DNA from: Solea solea
Lineage: Eukaryota > Chordata > Actinopteri > Pleuronectiformes > Soleidae
NCBI RefSeq assembly: GCF_958295425.1
Contig: NC_081147.1
Span: forward strand, 2,873,290 to 2,937,289
Length of the DNA stretch: 64,000 nt
Direction of reading: 5' to 3'
Positions 8,901-21,449 of the stretch are shown piece after piece; position 1 is the first letter of the stretch; the number at the start of each line of letters is the position of its first letter. The notes beneath the pieces were generated by a model. That model had not been told where the DNA came from. It was given only the letters and a program-made list of their open reading frames with translations, and made no database searches. The position numbers and the translations under genes were made by a program.

Positions 8901-11400
8901 TTCCAGCATCATTTCCTCCCCCTTGGGCTCTGTAACGTGAAAATAGTTTACACTTCCATGGTTACCTAGGTGGCACCCAGGTTTATTTATCCAGTAAACC
9001 CTACTCAACCCTCCCACCCTGTTCCCTCTCCAATTTCCCAGTGCCCATATAATCAATAAAACCCCCTCTGTGAAATAAGATTTTTTTGGGCTTTTTATGG
9101 CCTTTAGGAAGGTTTTAAAAATGTGAAACTCCATGAATTTAAAATATAGAATATAAAGAATTATACATGTCTGGAGGTGTCCCGTGAACACTTTTACAGG
9201 ATTCTCTTATACTATTGTGGTCAATCTGAAAATTGCTTTTTGGGCCGCATGAGTATTTTTTGTTGCAGTACCACGAGTGGCCACCATGACAAAATGATCT
9301 TCAAGGCAGAGGGGGCGGTGCTCTATCCAGTGCTGATAGTACATCCATGCTCATGCTGAGGAGGTGGGAACTAGCTGGGTTCATAGTTCACACACTGAGT
9401 TTTTCCTTAACTGTCAGTCACTTTTGGACATATGGAAGCTGGATGTTGTCAATACTGATTATAAAATATAACTTAATTATATCAACAAGCTTTGTTAAAT
9501 ATCTATGTGAAATAGTTGAGAAAATTGTTCAAACCCCATACAATTTTTATTAGTCATGTTTGTCCCAATTTTTTATGCCCGTTTTTATTTCCTGTTAGTT
9601 TGTCGATGTATATCTTATTTTATACTGAGTGTGTTTTTCTACTTTTCAAGTATCACTCATTGAAATGGGAAGTTTTTTATATCTTGTGTTTCATTCCTTT
9701 TGTACCCTTCTGTCATTGTATTCATCGTTTTTATTGTTTGGTCAAAAAATATGAAAACAACCCAACGTTACTGGGTTGGCAAAGTTGATGAGTTTGTATA
9801 AATGAATTCAAATAAAAACATGTCATAACATGCTTCTCAATTATCTCTATTTGTAGGTGCTTCCCTCCCCTTCCGCCTCCACGAACCACATCCCCCCCCC
9901 ACCCTGAAAAGCTTGTTAAGCCCCTGGTTGACACAGACGAAAACAAGCGTAGTCGTGCACATAAATCACACAAGTGAGTAAACAATCAACAACAGGAATG
10001 GCCAGCGTGGTAAATCCTAAAGGAGCCTTCTTTAACTGCAAGTATAGCCAATACACTACTTAAAAGGAAATAATATATACATCAAATGCACATTATGTCC
10101 TGGGCAAAAGTGCTTATCCACGTCGCTGTCAAGCAAAACACAAGTTTTGGTTTGTGTTCCTGTTAGTAATATATTGTATTAACTGTCCATTTCATTATAA
10201 TATTCGGATTTACCTAAATAATTGAACATTTTAAGCTCTGTTAAAGAGGGGGTGGAGGTGGGGTCCAATTCTTTGAGCACTTAAAATGTACTTGAAGGTA
10301 ACGCCATAGTAATTTTCCTCAGTAACTTTACGTGTATCATTTGTAACTCAGTAAGTTACTTTTTGGGAGAAGTCACTAGTAACCGTAACTAAGTAATATT
10401 TCCAACACTGCCTGCAATTCCTCCCACTACGTCTCCTCATCGTTGCTTGACACTAACAAACGTTTGCAACCAGAGCAGCACACACACACACAGCAGCTCG
10501 GAGCAAACATTGATGAAAAGTATGTTGTGCTTGTTTTATAGTTTTTTCTTGTTGCATAAAAAGAAGGGGTTTTGGGGAAGCAAACACAACCCAGCGATCC
10601 ACTCGGCAGATTGACAACACTCGTTGGTGTGAAAGGCCTTTACACTCAGAAAGATGAATAGGTAACAATGGCCACATTTAAGTGTGTGCAAGTGCAGTTT
10701 GTTAGTAATACTGTCATTTGTATTTGTCATGAATAAAAAAACATGTTTAAACGTACATATCTGCTTTCTGTCATTTACCTTCCTGTTCCAACAACATGAA
10801 TGCATTTTTCTGTCATATTTAGAAATGTTGATTAATCGTAATTAATCTACAGCTACTTCATGATTATCACATTCAAATTTTTAATCGTTTGGCAGCCCTC
10901 ACTTATTGTCTTTCCACAGTGTCGGCCCGAGCTTTTAGGGGGCCCTAAGCAGAATTTGATACAAGATGACACTTGTGTCATTTAAAAATAGTCGTAAAGC
11001 AAAACTTTTTATTTGCTGGAATAAATATTTAAACTGAAGTAGTTAAATATGGTGATTGGGTGGAACAACCTTTTACTACATAATGAACTTCCAGAGATAC
11101 AGAAATACACTACAGACCCCAAAAACTCTTCCGTAATAGTATACGTTAATAAAAAAGTTAGATTAGTCCAAGTCGTTAGGTGTCGCTGTAGTTGTCTGCC
11201 AATATGGCCACCTGAAACTGTGGTCTCCGGTACTGCAGACACATACTTGTCTTCTTTTGGCCATAAGGGATATTTAACAACCATGAAATTGAATCGGTGA
11301 ATTAAATAAATGATTTAAATCATATAAACATCATATGTCCGTGTCTCCAATTGTCCTGTGTCCTGTTTTACAGGCCCATCTTGGACACAGCGGTAACCCA
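8901..11400. repeat. Spacer module between units 1 and 2
   Basis: From left to right: 3' flank with AATAAA at 9055-9060; the MSREHFYR-type non-coding block (9170-9360); a hairpin CAACCCA-acgttac-TGGGTTG (9758-9778) with AATAAA at 9811-9816, a possible polyadenylation signal; a degraded BED-finger fossil starting at ATG 9998; a hAT terminus ending at 10410; a CA repeat near 10477-10492; and the ATTAATCG-rich block (10821-10900). DNA from 8791 to about 12656 is duplicated at 12903 onward with very few differences by eye. Confidence 0.6.
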
Positions 11401-11545
11401 GCGGAAGTAGACATCACAAAGCGGAAGTAAACAACAAAGAGCTAACAGCGTTAGCTCCGTACTCTGCATGCGGACATAAAAAGCGTGAAGAGGGTGTTGT
11501 GTTCATGTGTCGCAGGTAAAATATTCTGTTGTTAGCGAAGCAACG
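11401..11545 (+). promoter_or_regulatory. Unit 2 promoter-proximal region
   Basis: GCGGAAGT sites lie at 11401-11408 and 11421-11428. The mini-uORF ATG TGT CGC AGG TAA is at 11505-11519. The layout is as in the active-looking units, although this unit has no finger exon left. Confidence 0.5.
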
Positions 11546-11717
11546 ATGTCTTCACTTCAGTGTTTCAGGGATTTAATCACCGAGCGTCTAACTGTTGCTG
11601 CTGAAGAAATATTCAGACACGTCGAAAGAACCGTCGTAGAGTACGAGGAAGAGTTGGATCGTCAGCGCAAACTGTTGGAGATCGTTTGCCAACCTCGAGT
11701 AAAGTTACAGCGAATAG
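11546..11717 (+). CDS. Unit 2 orphan exon 1 (decapitated gene)
   Basis: An open 57-codon exon with a GTTTGT donor, carrying C-Q-P-R for the usual C-K-P-R and LQRI at the end. No exon 2A or 2B follows before the next promoter: the unit jumps from a truncated LINE to a scrap of intron 2 and then to the last dead finger. If transcribed it could only splice into unit 3 or terminate early. Splicing from here to 18216 would be in phase, so it might act as an alternative first exon for unit 3; this is speculation. Confidence 0.6.
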
Positions 11718-11954
11718 GTTTGTAAAACCACAATGGTCTTTTTAAATACTAACAACTTGTTAGTAATCATGGTGTTAGTAACAAGTGAATGTGACTCATA
11801 ATGCACTAATTACAACGTGTTTTCATACACATACCAATATAATCAGTCGTTTTACTTAAATAATAGAACACAGTGTTTAGTTTTGTAGAAAATAAGCTTT
11901 GACTGATTTTGTATCCACGAGGTTTTGACTAAAGAGACAAAAATGTAAAGTTAA

Positions 11955-12658
11955 CATTCAATTCAATTTTATTTGTATAGCGCCAAATCATAACATACAT
12001 TATCTCAAGGCACTGTACATAGACAACATCAAGGAGAGCAGATAACTCCAACAGTTCACACAATGAGCAAGCACTAGGCATCAGTGAAGAGAAAAAAACT
12101 CCCTCTTAACAGGAAGAAATCTCTGACAGAACCAGGCTCAGAGATGTGCAGTCACCTGCCTCGACCGGTTGGGTGAAAGGAAAAAATGGGGGACAGCGGA
12201 GAGGTGGGGGACAGAAAGGGGGGAGAGAAAGGACAAGAGGGAGATGAGGTAGAGACAGAAGAGAGCGAGGGAGACCAGGAGCAGATACACAACAACTGTA
12301 TCAGGTTACAAGTTTATACAGGTAATGATATCGATTTTTTAATTATGGCACAATAATAATGGTGATGATGTGGGTAGCCTCGAAAACTTGATCTTGATCC
12401 CGCAACCTGCATGATGAGAATACAGACAGAGAGAGAGAGAGGGAAGGAAGGAAAGACACTAACTAGGGAGAGAAAGAGACAAGGTTAATGACATATAAAA
12501 AGTCATAATCATATCCTGAGTGTGAGAGAGTGAATGTGCGTACACCACAGGAAAATGGTAACTGAAGGCTCTGCCTCCCATTCTACTCTTACAGACTCTG
12601 GGAACCACAAGTAAACCTGTATTTTGTGACCTAAGTGGTCTATTAGGGTGATAGGGTA
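11955..12658 (-). mobile_element. 3' part of the L2/Rex1-like LINE, unit 2 copy
   Basis: This copy is homologous to the left part of the element at 16073-17703, in the same intron position. It is cut off after gggtgatagggtaa, where it joins a GA repeat. Only the 3' UTR and the extreme C-terminal coding region remain. Confidence 0.75.
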
Positions 12659-12902
12659 AAGAGAGAGAGAGAGAGAGAGAGAGAGACCAGGAGCTGATAT
12701 AGTCATAAATTTAGAACGAACAGTTCTGAATTGGTTTTGACATGTTTTTTTTTTCAAGCAGCACTACAATGTCATGCAACAGCAGCAGAGATTGTTGATA
12801 AAAATGTATACTGATATCAACTTTGAATATTGCATTAAAGTAATGACAATAATAATCGGTGTGAGCACAAATGGGCAACAATTCTACTACTACTACTACT
12901 AG
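12659..12902 (+). other. Scrap of intron 2 between two microsatellite-associated deletion junctions
   Basis: A (GA)n run (12659-12686) joins LINE sequence to DNA matching 6745-6960 of unit 1. At about 12890-12902 a (CTA)n run joins it to the dead last finger. Exon 2A, exon 2B and most of both introns are missing. Confidence 0.7.
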
Positions 12903-12990
12903 AGAAGTGAAGCCTTTCTCCTGTGAAACGTGTGGAAAGGATTCTTGATATAAGTTCAGTTTGATAGAACATGAAAGAATTCATGCAGTT
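12903..12990 (+). pseudogene. Dead last finger of unit 2
   Basis: This stretch matches 8791-8878. It reads EAFLL/SCETCGKDS in broken frames, then a stop. It is all that remains of the unit 2 finger array. Confidence 0.65.
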
Positions 12991-15515
12991 CATCCATCTT
13001 AAGTCTTTTACGTTCCAGCATCATTTCCTCCCCCTTGGCCTCTGTAATGTGAAAATAGTTTACACTTCCATGGTTACCTAGGTGGCACCCAGGTTTATTT
13101 ATCCAGTAAACCCTACTCTACCCTCCCACCCTGTTCCCTCTCCAATTTCCCGGTGCCCATATAATCAATAAAACCCCCTCTGTGAAATAAGATTTTTTTG
13201 GGCTTTTTATGGCCTTTAGGAAGGTTTTAAAAATGTGAAACTCCATGAATTTAAAATATAGAATATAAAGAATTATACATGTCTCGAGGTGTCCCGTGAA
13301 CACTTTTACAGGATTCTCTTATACTATTGTGGTCAATGTGAAAATTGCTTTTTGGGCCGCATGAGTATTTTTTGTTGCAGTATCACGAGTGGCCACCATG
13401 ACAAAATTATCTTCAAGGCAAAGGGGGCGGTGCTCTATCCAGTGCTGATAGTACATCCATGCTCATGCTGAGGAGGTGGGAACTAGCTGGGTTCATAGTT
13501 CACACACTGAGTTTTTCCTTAACTGTCAGTCACTTTTGGACATATGGAAGCTGGATGTTGTCAATACTGATTATAAAATATAACTTAATTATATCAACAA
13601 GCTTTGTTAAATATCTATGTGAAATAGTTGAGAAAATTGTTCAAACCCCATACAATTTTTATTAGTCATGTTTGTCCCAATTTTTAATGCCCGTTTTTAT
13701 TTCCTGTTAGTTTGTCGATGTATATCTTATTTTATACTGAGTGTGTTTTTCTACTTTTCAAGTATCACTCATTGAAATGGGAAGTTTTTTATATCTTGTG
13801 TTTCATTCCTTTTGTACCCTTCTGTCATTGTATTCATCATTTTTATTGTTTGGTCAAAAAATATGAAAACAACCCAACGTTACTGGGTTGGCAAAGTTGA
13901 TGAGTTTGTATAAATGAATTCAAATAAAAACATGTCATAACATGCTTCTCAATTATCTCTATTTGTAGGTGCTTCCCTCCCCTTCCGCCTCCACGAACCA
14001 CATCCTCCCCCCACCCTGAAAAGCTTGTTAAGCCCCTGGTTGACACAGACGAAAACAAGCGTAGTCGTGCACATAAATCACACAAGTGACTAAACGATCA
14101 AAAACAGGAATGGCCAGCGTGGTAAATCCTAAAGGAGCCTTCTTTAACTGCAAGTATAGCCAATACACTACTTAAAAGGAAATAATATATACATCAAATG
14201 CACATTATGTCCTTGGCAAAAGTGCTTATCCACGTCGCTGTCAAGCAAAACACAAGTTTTGGTTTGTGTTCCTTTTAGTAATATATTGTATTAACTGTCC
14301 ATTTCATTATAATATTCAGATTTACCTAAATAATTGAACATTTTAAGCTCTGTTAAAGAGGGGGTGGAGGTGGGGTCCAATTCTTTGAGCACTTAAAATG
14401 TACTTGAAGGTAACGCCATAGTAATTTTCCTCAGTAACTTTACGTGTATCATTTGTAACTCAGTAAGTTACTTTTTGGGAGAAGTCACTAGTAACCGTAA
14501 CTAAGTAATATTTCCAACACTGCCTGCAATTCCTCCCACTACGTCTCCTCATCGTTGCTTGACACTAACAAACGTTTGCAACCAGAGCAGCACACACACA
14601 CACACACAGCAGCTCGGAGCAAACATTGATGAAAAGTATGTTGTGCTTGTTTTATAGTTTTTTCTTGTTGCATTAAAAGAAGGGGTTTTGGGGAAGCAAA
14701 CACAACCCAGCGATCCACTCGGCAGATTGACAACACTCGTTGGTGTGAAAGGCCTTTACACTCAGAAAGATGAATAGGTAACAATGGCCACATTTAAGTG
14801 TGTGCAAGTGCAGTTTGTTAGTAATCACGTCATTTGTATTTGTCATGAATAAAAAAACATGTTTAAACGTACATATCTGCTTTCTGTCATTTACCTTCCT
14901 GTTCCAACAACATGAATGCATTTTTCTGTCATATTTAGAAATGTTGATTAATCGTAATTAATCTACAGCTACTTCATGATTATCACATTCAAATTTTTAA
15001 TCGTTTGGCAGCCCTCACTTATTGTCTTTCCACAGTGTCGGCCCGAGCTTTTAGGGGGCCCTAAGCAGAATTTGATACAAGATGACACTTGTATCATTTA
15101 AAAATAGTCGTAAAGCAAAACTTTTTATTTGCTGGAATAAATATTTAAACTGAAGTAGTTAAATATGGTGATTGGGTGGAACAACCTTTTACTACATAAT
15201 GAACTTCCAGAGATACAGAAATACACTACAGACCCCAAAAACTCTTCCGTAATAGTATACGTTAATAAAAAAGTTAGATTAGTCCAAGTCGTTAGGTGTC
15301 GCTGTAGTTGTCTGCCAATATGGCCACCTGAAACTGTGGTCTCCGGTACTGCAGACACATACTTGTCTTCTTTGGCCATAAGGGATATTTAACAACCATG
15401 AAATTGAATCGGTGAATTAAATAAATGATTTAAATCATATAAACATCATATGTCCGTGTCTCCAATTGTCCTGTGTCCTGTTTTACAGGCCCATCTTGGA
15501 CACAGCGGTAACCCA
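12991..15515. repeat. Spacer module between units 2 and 3
   Basis: A near-identical copy of 8880-11400 at an offset of 4112-4115 bp. It carries the hairpin near 13872, AATAAA at 13923-13928, the degraded BED fossil (about 14110-14260), the hAT terminus ending at 14522 and a CA repeat near 14590-14607. No gene is supported. Confidence 0.6.
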
Positions 15516-15660
15516 GCGGAAGTAGACATCACAAAGCGGAAGTAAACAACAAAGAGCTAGCAGCGTTAGCTCCGCACTCTGCATGCGGACATAAAAAGCG
15601 TGAAGAGGGTGTTGTGTTCATGTGTCGCAGGTAAAATATTCTGTTGTTAGCGAAGCAACG
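15516..15660 (+). promoter_or_regulatory. Unit 3 promoter-proximal region
   Basis: GCGGAAGT sites lie at 15516-15523 and 15536-15543. The GCTAGCAGCGTTAGC near-palindrome and both mini-uORFs are present. Confidence 0.5.
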
Positions 15661-15832
15661 ATGTCTTCACTTCAGTGTTTCAGGGATTTAATCACCGAGC
15701 GTCTAACTGTTGCTGCTGAAGAAATATTCAGACACGTCGAAAGAACCGTCGTAGAGTATGAGGAAGAGTTGGATCGTCAGCGCAAACTGTTGGAGATCGT
15801 TTGCAAACCTCGAGTAAAGTTACAGCGAATAG
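15661..15832 (+). CDS. Unit 3 exon 1
   Basis: 57 codons plus G, ending KLQRI, with the donor GTTTGT. ATG 15661 was chosen because the in-frame extension to 15622 begins at a GTG just behind a stop and has no ATG. Spliced with 18216-18509 and 23877-24919 it yields 502 codons, or 404 if exon 2A is skipped. Confidence 0.85.
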
Positions 15833-16072
15833 GTTTGTAAAACCACAATGGTCTTTTTAAACACTAACAACTTGTTAGTAATCATGGTGTTAGTAACAAG
15901 TGAATGTGACTCATAATGCACTAATTACAACGTGTTTTCATACACATACCAATATAATCAGTCGTTTTACTTAAATAATAGAACACAGTGTTTAGTTTTG
16001 TAGAAAATAAGCTTTGACTGATTTTGTATCCACGAGGTTTTGACTAAAGAGACAAAATGTAAAGTTAACATT

Positions 16073-17703
16073 CAATTTAATTTTATTTGTACAGCGCCAA
16101 ATCATAACATACATTATCTCAAGGCACTGTACATAGACAACATCAAGGAGAGCAGAGAACCCCAACAGTTCACACAATGAGCAAGCACTAGGCATCAGTG
16201 GAGAGAAAAAAACTCCCTCTTAACAGGAAGAAATCTCTGACAGAACCAGGCTCAGAGATGTGCAGTCACCTGCCTCGACCGGTTGGGTGAAAGGAAAAAA
16301 TGGGGGACAGCGGAGAGGTGGGGGACAGAAAGGGGGGAGAGAAAGGACAAGAGGGAGATGAGGTAGAGACAGAAGAGAGAGAGAGACCAGGAGCAGATAC
16401 ACAACAACTGTATCAGGTTACAAGTTTATACAGGTAATGATATCGATTTTTTAATTATGGCACAATAATAATGGTGATGATGTGGGTAGCCTCGAAAACT
16501 TGATCTTGATCCCGCAACCTGCATGATGAGAATACAGACAGACAGAGAGAGAGAGAGGGAAGGAAGGAAAGACACTAACTCGGGAGAGAAAGAGACAAGG
16601 TTAATGACATATAAAAAGTCATAATCATATCCTGAGTGTGAGAGAGTGAATGTGCGTACACCACAGGAAAATGCTAACTGAAGGCTCTGCCTCCCATTCT
16701 ACTCTTACACACTCTGGGAACCACAAGTAAACCTGTATTTTGTGACCTAAGTGGTCTATTAGGGTGATAGGGTAAGACTAGGACCTTCGGGTATGAAGGG
16801 GCCTGACCATTAAGTGCTTTGTACGTGAGGAGGAGGATTTTAAATTGAGTTCTAAACTGTACGGGGAGCCAGTATAGAGAAGCTAACACTGGAGTTATGT
16901 GGTCTCTCTTTCTAGTTCCTGTCAGAACTTTGAATTAACTGAAGGGTTCTAACACACTTGTTGGAACATCCTGATAATAAGGAGTTACAGTAATCTAATC
17001 TAGATGTAACAAAAGCATGAACTAGGTTTTCAGCATCCTGTAAAGACAGAATGTTTCTAATTTTCATAATGTTCCGCAGGTGGAAGAAGGCTGTTCTGGA
17101 AATTGGTTTTATATGAGAATCAAATGACATTTCCTGGTCAAAAGTAACTCCAAGATTGCTCACAGTGGAACTGGAAGCCAGGGTGATGTTATCTAAAGTG
17201 ACAATGTGATCGGAAAGTTTTTCTCTGAGGTGTTTAGGGCCGAGTATAATGACCTCAGTTTTTTCTGAGTTTAAAAGTAGAAAGTCACACATCATCCAGG
17301 ATTTAATGTCTCTGAGACATTCCTGGAGTTGAACAACCTGATTTTTTTCATCTGGCCTCATTGATAAATATAGCTGTGTGTCATCTGCATAACAATGAAA
17401 GTGTATGTTGTGCTTTCTAATAATGTTCCCTAGAGGAAGCATATATAAGGTAAAAAGTATAGGCCCAAGCACTGAGCCTTGTGGAACTCCACAATTGTGT
17501 TTGTAATGAGGCTTTATCATTGATATGAACAAACTGGAATCTATCAGATAAGTATGATTTAAACCAGCAGAGGGCAGCACCTGTGATACCAAGAGTCTGC
17601 TCCAATCTCTGCAGTAGAATATTATGATGAATGGTGTCAAATGCAGCACTAAGATCTAACAGGACAAGTAAAGAAACTAGACCATTATCTGAGGCCAAAA
17701 GAA
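16073..17703 (-). mobile_element. L2/Rex1-like LINE, unit 3 copy
   Basis: The longest copy of the intron 1 element. RT motif A ([10 protein letters not shown]) lies at about 17590-17650, then a frameshift, then [20 protein letters not shown] and [15 protein letters not shown], and after another break the LYWLPVQFRTQFK region at about 16820-16880. The region upstream of motif A is missing, so it was 5'-truncated at insertion. It has the same insertion point as the copies in units 1 and 2, so it is older than their duplication. Confidence 0.8.
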
Positions 17704-18215
17704 GAACAGTAGACTGAAATACATGGAACAGTAGAAGTTAAATGTAAAGTGTTGACTGCAGAGGAAATAAGCAGATGCTTAAACACTGTCTTATAGATGT
17801 TTACCAACAGGGACAAAATATAAACTTTAGATGTTTAGCTTTGCACAGTGAACATTCACAGTGTAACCTTCAACCACCTTGGAGAACTTTGTCTTGAACA
17901 ATGACACAATGGTTAAGTATGTAGTATGGAATTTCATAATTTTCTCAACTTTGAAAAGTTAGGTCACATGAGTCCATGGAGCTCACATGTCCCACCTGCT
18001 GGACTATAACGGCAATTTAAACGAAGGGTTTGGTAGGTTGACCAAATTTAGTTCAACTCCATCTGAATTTGAGTAAGGAGTTGACTGAATTAACCTTTTT
18101 TAATAGGTTCCATTTTGCAGTTGTTATAAATTTACCAATAACTTTCCAATCTTAAGCTAGCTTCCTTCTAAATGTACTTCAATGTCAATTGTAATCTATT
18201 CCTTTGTGTCTTTAG
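17704..18215 (+). other. Rest of intron 1, unit 3
   Basis: Homologous to 5419-5919. The acceptor reads tgtgtctttag rather than tgtctgtag. No other feature is seen. Confidence 0.5.
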
Positions 18216-18509
18216 AGCTTCCACAGCAGCATGTCCGTAAAGAGGAGGAGGTTCTCACTGAGCAGCAGCTCTGGAACCAGGAGAGGAACTCCAGTCTGGA
18301 CCAAGAGGAACCAGAGTCACTACAGATTAAAGAGGAGCAGGCGGAAATCTGCACCAGTCATGAGGGAGAACAGCTTGAAGTGAAGCAAGAGACTGATACG
18401 TTATTGTTGACTCCTGAAAATGAGGAAAGTGACCACATGGAACCAGGAAGAAATCTTCATCACAGAGTCTTTATGAAGTGGGGCCCTGTAGTCAGGTTAC
18501 AGAGGACAG
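18216..18509 (+). CDS. Unit 3 cassette exon 2A
   Basis: 294 bp, phase 1 at both ends, donor ACAG|GTATGT. It encodes ELPQQHVRKEEEVL, IKEE and VKQE motifs, and ends FMKWGPVVRLQRT. It lacks the five-codon NEEDV insert seen in units 4, 6, 7 and 8. Confidence 0.8.
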
Positions 18510-18872
18510 GTATGTACAGCCAGGATGTGGCTTCTGTTTTACTTTGATCTTCCTCAAATCAAATGTGTTTGTTTTTCACCATGATTAGATATGATTAAGA
18601 AAGGAATGAAAGATCCACCCATTATCTCAGCTGACATAGGGCAGTAGGCAGTAGTTTGCCAGTCCATCGCAGGGCCACACACGGAGACAAACAACCATTC
18701 ACTCTCACATTCATACCTATTGTCAATTTAGAGTCACCAAATTAGCTCATCCCCGTATTGTATGCACAACATCCATGTGGACGTACATTAGTCCCATTGT
18801 TGATCTAATTCATCTTCAAAATATAAACTTGGCTCTTTTTTTTTTAAACTTAATTTAGACACAGAACTCCCC
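18510..18872 (+). other. Intron 2 of unit 3, left of the L1
   Basis: It contains the fish repeat fragment ccagtccatcgcagggcc ... gtcaccaaattagc and ends in the 10-bp target CAGAACTCCC (18862-18871). Confidence 0.55.
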
Positions 18873-19536
18873 TTTTTTTTTTTTTTAAATTATCTTTTTA
18901 TTCAGAAAGGCAAGTTTCCATCACATACAAAAAATCCAGCTATAGTCATTCAAGGTCAAAGGAAAGGATGGATTCAGAAAATCCTGATGATTTTGTCCAT
19001 ATTGCCCTTCTGGAATTTACTTTTACGGACCACTACTTATCTAATTGAGAACAATAAACTTACAAAACAAAACTGGGGAGCGCACCATCTCAAAGAAACA
19101 AAACATCACTTAAAAAAAGGTCAATTTCACACAAAGCACAAATACAGTCAAATGAAATCAGATCTGATTGGTTTCACATACTCAGTCCATTTGGACCACA
19201 TCTTATAAAATTTGTCTTTTTCAACTTTGAGAGAAAAATCTTCTCCATAATATAAATCCCATAGACAATTTCAATCCAATCATCAATGGTGGGTGGTTCT
19301 ACTTTTAACCATTTCCTCGTAACGGATTTCTTACTGGCTGCCAACAGTATAGCCAACAATTTTTTGTCTCTGTTGTTCCATGTTTCCAACAACAGATCAC
19401 CCAAATACATAGTTTCACATTTAAACGGAATATTTACATTAAATACATTTTTAATATGTTTGTGGATCTCTATCCAGTGAGATCTTATTACCTGACAGTC
19501 CCAAAAAATATGAAAATGATTAGCTCCATTCGACCC

Positions 19537-21449
19537 TCAGTGTCTCCAACAAGCGCCCCCATTGCCCTGATGTCTTCTCTGAATAGGTGTAATAAAAAAT
19601 CTTGTGGTGTTTTTCCAGCAGAACTCCCGCCACGTGTTTGACCCGGTCGAAACCCATTGTAGCTGGCATATATTCTCCCAGCTCTCCTGTGTGATCGTTA
19701 CATTTACTTCTTTTTCCCATTTCTTTTTAATGTAATCTGTATTTTCTTGTTTAGCTAATTGTATGGCATTATATAACTTGGAGATAATTTTGTTGCCTGA
19801 TCTGGGTTTAGTTAATGATAAAAATACCTCCATGAGCCCTGACTCACCTCTTCCCAACACCTCTTTAAGATTTTTGTTAAAATAATGTCTCACTTGTAGA
19901 TATCTAAAGAAATCATCCCTTCCTAGTCCATGATCCTTCTGTAGGTCTTCAAAACTCCGAAATGTCCCTTTGTGGACAAATGAATAATAGGTAGTTAAAC
20001 CTTTTGAGATCCATATCTTAAATCTGGCATCAATTCTATTTGGTGCAAAGTCTGAATCATAGGCACACCACCTCATCATTTTAGATGCTTCTCCCAATCT
20101 ACACATTTTTACTATTTCCTGGCATGGTTTCAGAAAGCTGCCAGTTATAGAGTCTTCTGGAATTTCCTGTTCTACTTGTAGTCTGTTATCACATAGTAGG
20201 GCTGTTATTGGGATTCCCTTTATTACCGTGCCTTCTATTTCCTTCCATGCTGCAGAGTATGTTGGTGAACACAGACAAACTAAAGGTCTCATTTGGGCTG
20301 CAAGATAATATTCCTGTAGTTTCAGTGATTTTTCCACCCACCTCATGGTATTGTTGCTTTGTAAAGAGAAGCTTTTTTTGAATTTCCTGAGTAATTATCT
20401 CATCTATTTCCTTTTTTAGTTTTTTAATCTTACATTTGTCGTCAGTTTTGAGAGACTTTGCATGTTCTTTCTGTAATCTCTTCAAGTCCTCTTCTAAGTT
20501 TTTAAGTTTTTGTTCCTTAATTTTCTTCTCATATGAGCAGATGGCTATTATTTTACCCCTAATCACCGCTTTTAAAGCATCCCAGAGGGATAGGTGGAGT
20601 CACTTCATCATTATCGTTATTCTCCAAATACAACTGAATTTCACCTATCAACTTATCCTTAATAATTGGGTTATTCAGAATGTTTGAGTTCAGTCTCCAG
20701 AGAGTGGACTTCTTATTATTATTATTATTCAGATGGAGTGACATATAAACGGGACCATGGTCCGAAATGGTACTGGGTCCTATTTCACAATTATCCACCA
20801 TAAAAATATCTCCTTTAAGCATGAAAAAGTAATCGATTCGTGAGTAGACGTTGTGAGTGTGTGAGTAATGGGAATAGTCTCGGCTTGTCGGGTTTAACTC
20901 TCTCCATACGTCCACAATCCCCACTTCATGCAACCAAGTGTTTAATCTTCTGCTATTGGCGTTTGCGTCAGATTTCCCGTGTGATGAGTCAACTTTCGGA
21001 TTTAATCGGATGTTAAAATCTCCTCCACATATTAAAATCCCTTGACTTTTTGTTGTCATTAGATCAACTATATGATTGTAAAAAAAACAGCCACTACCCG
21101 GAGGAACATACACGTTAAGGAGACTTATCACTATTCCTTCTATTTTACCTATAACCATAACAAATCTGCCTTCATTATCTTTGAGTTCTGATATGTGTTC
21201 GTAGTTTACAGCACTAGATATCAGAGTCGCCACCCCTCTCCGCTTCCCCGACCCATGGGAAGAAAAGAAAACATGTTTAAATCCTGATTTATTCAATTTA
21301 GCATGTTCAGAGTCATTGAGGTGTGACTCCTGTAAGAAAGCCACTTGAATTTTATCTTTCTTTAATTTTGAAAAGATCTTCCCTCTCTTAACTGGATTGA
21401 GTACTCCATTTATATTAAATGATGCTATTTTTAAAGACCTGTTTTGCAT
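19537..21449 (-). pseudogene. L1 ORF2: endonuclease and C-terminus, RT missing
   Basis: The AP-type endonuclease starts at 21449 and shows its key motifs: SFNIN near residue 12, LQES (Glu 41), GGDFN, SRIDYFF and SDHGPV. A one-base loss near 20585 shifts the frame inside WDALKAV. The next segment (MIRGKIIAICSYEKK ... LLFTKQQYHEVGGK) then passes, with another shift near 20340, directly into SLKLQEYYLAAQMRPL, which normally lies after the reverse transcriptase. The FADD/YADD domain is therefore deleted. Short similarity at GGK/VEK-SLKL suggests a microhomology-type internal deletion. Confidence 0.75.

Noticed and set aside
9177..9359. Short open frame (MSREHFYRILLYYCGQ...) repeated in most spacers
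   Set aside because: It recurs only because the spacer is duplicated; the frame is disrupted by substitutions in some copies, and no domain or splice signal is seen.
15622..15660. In-frame N-terminal extension before the exon 1 ATG
   Set aside because: It begins with GTG and has no ATG; the following ATG is present in all eight copies.
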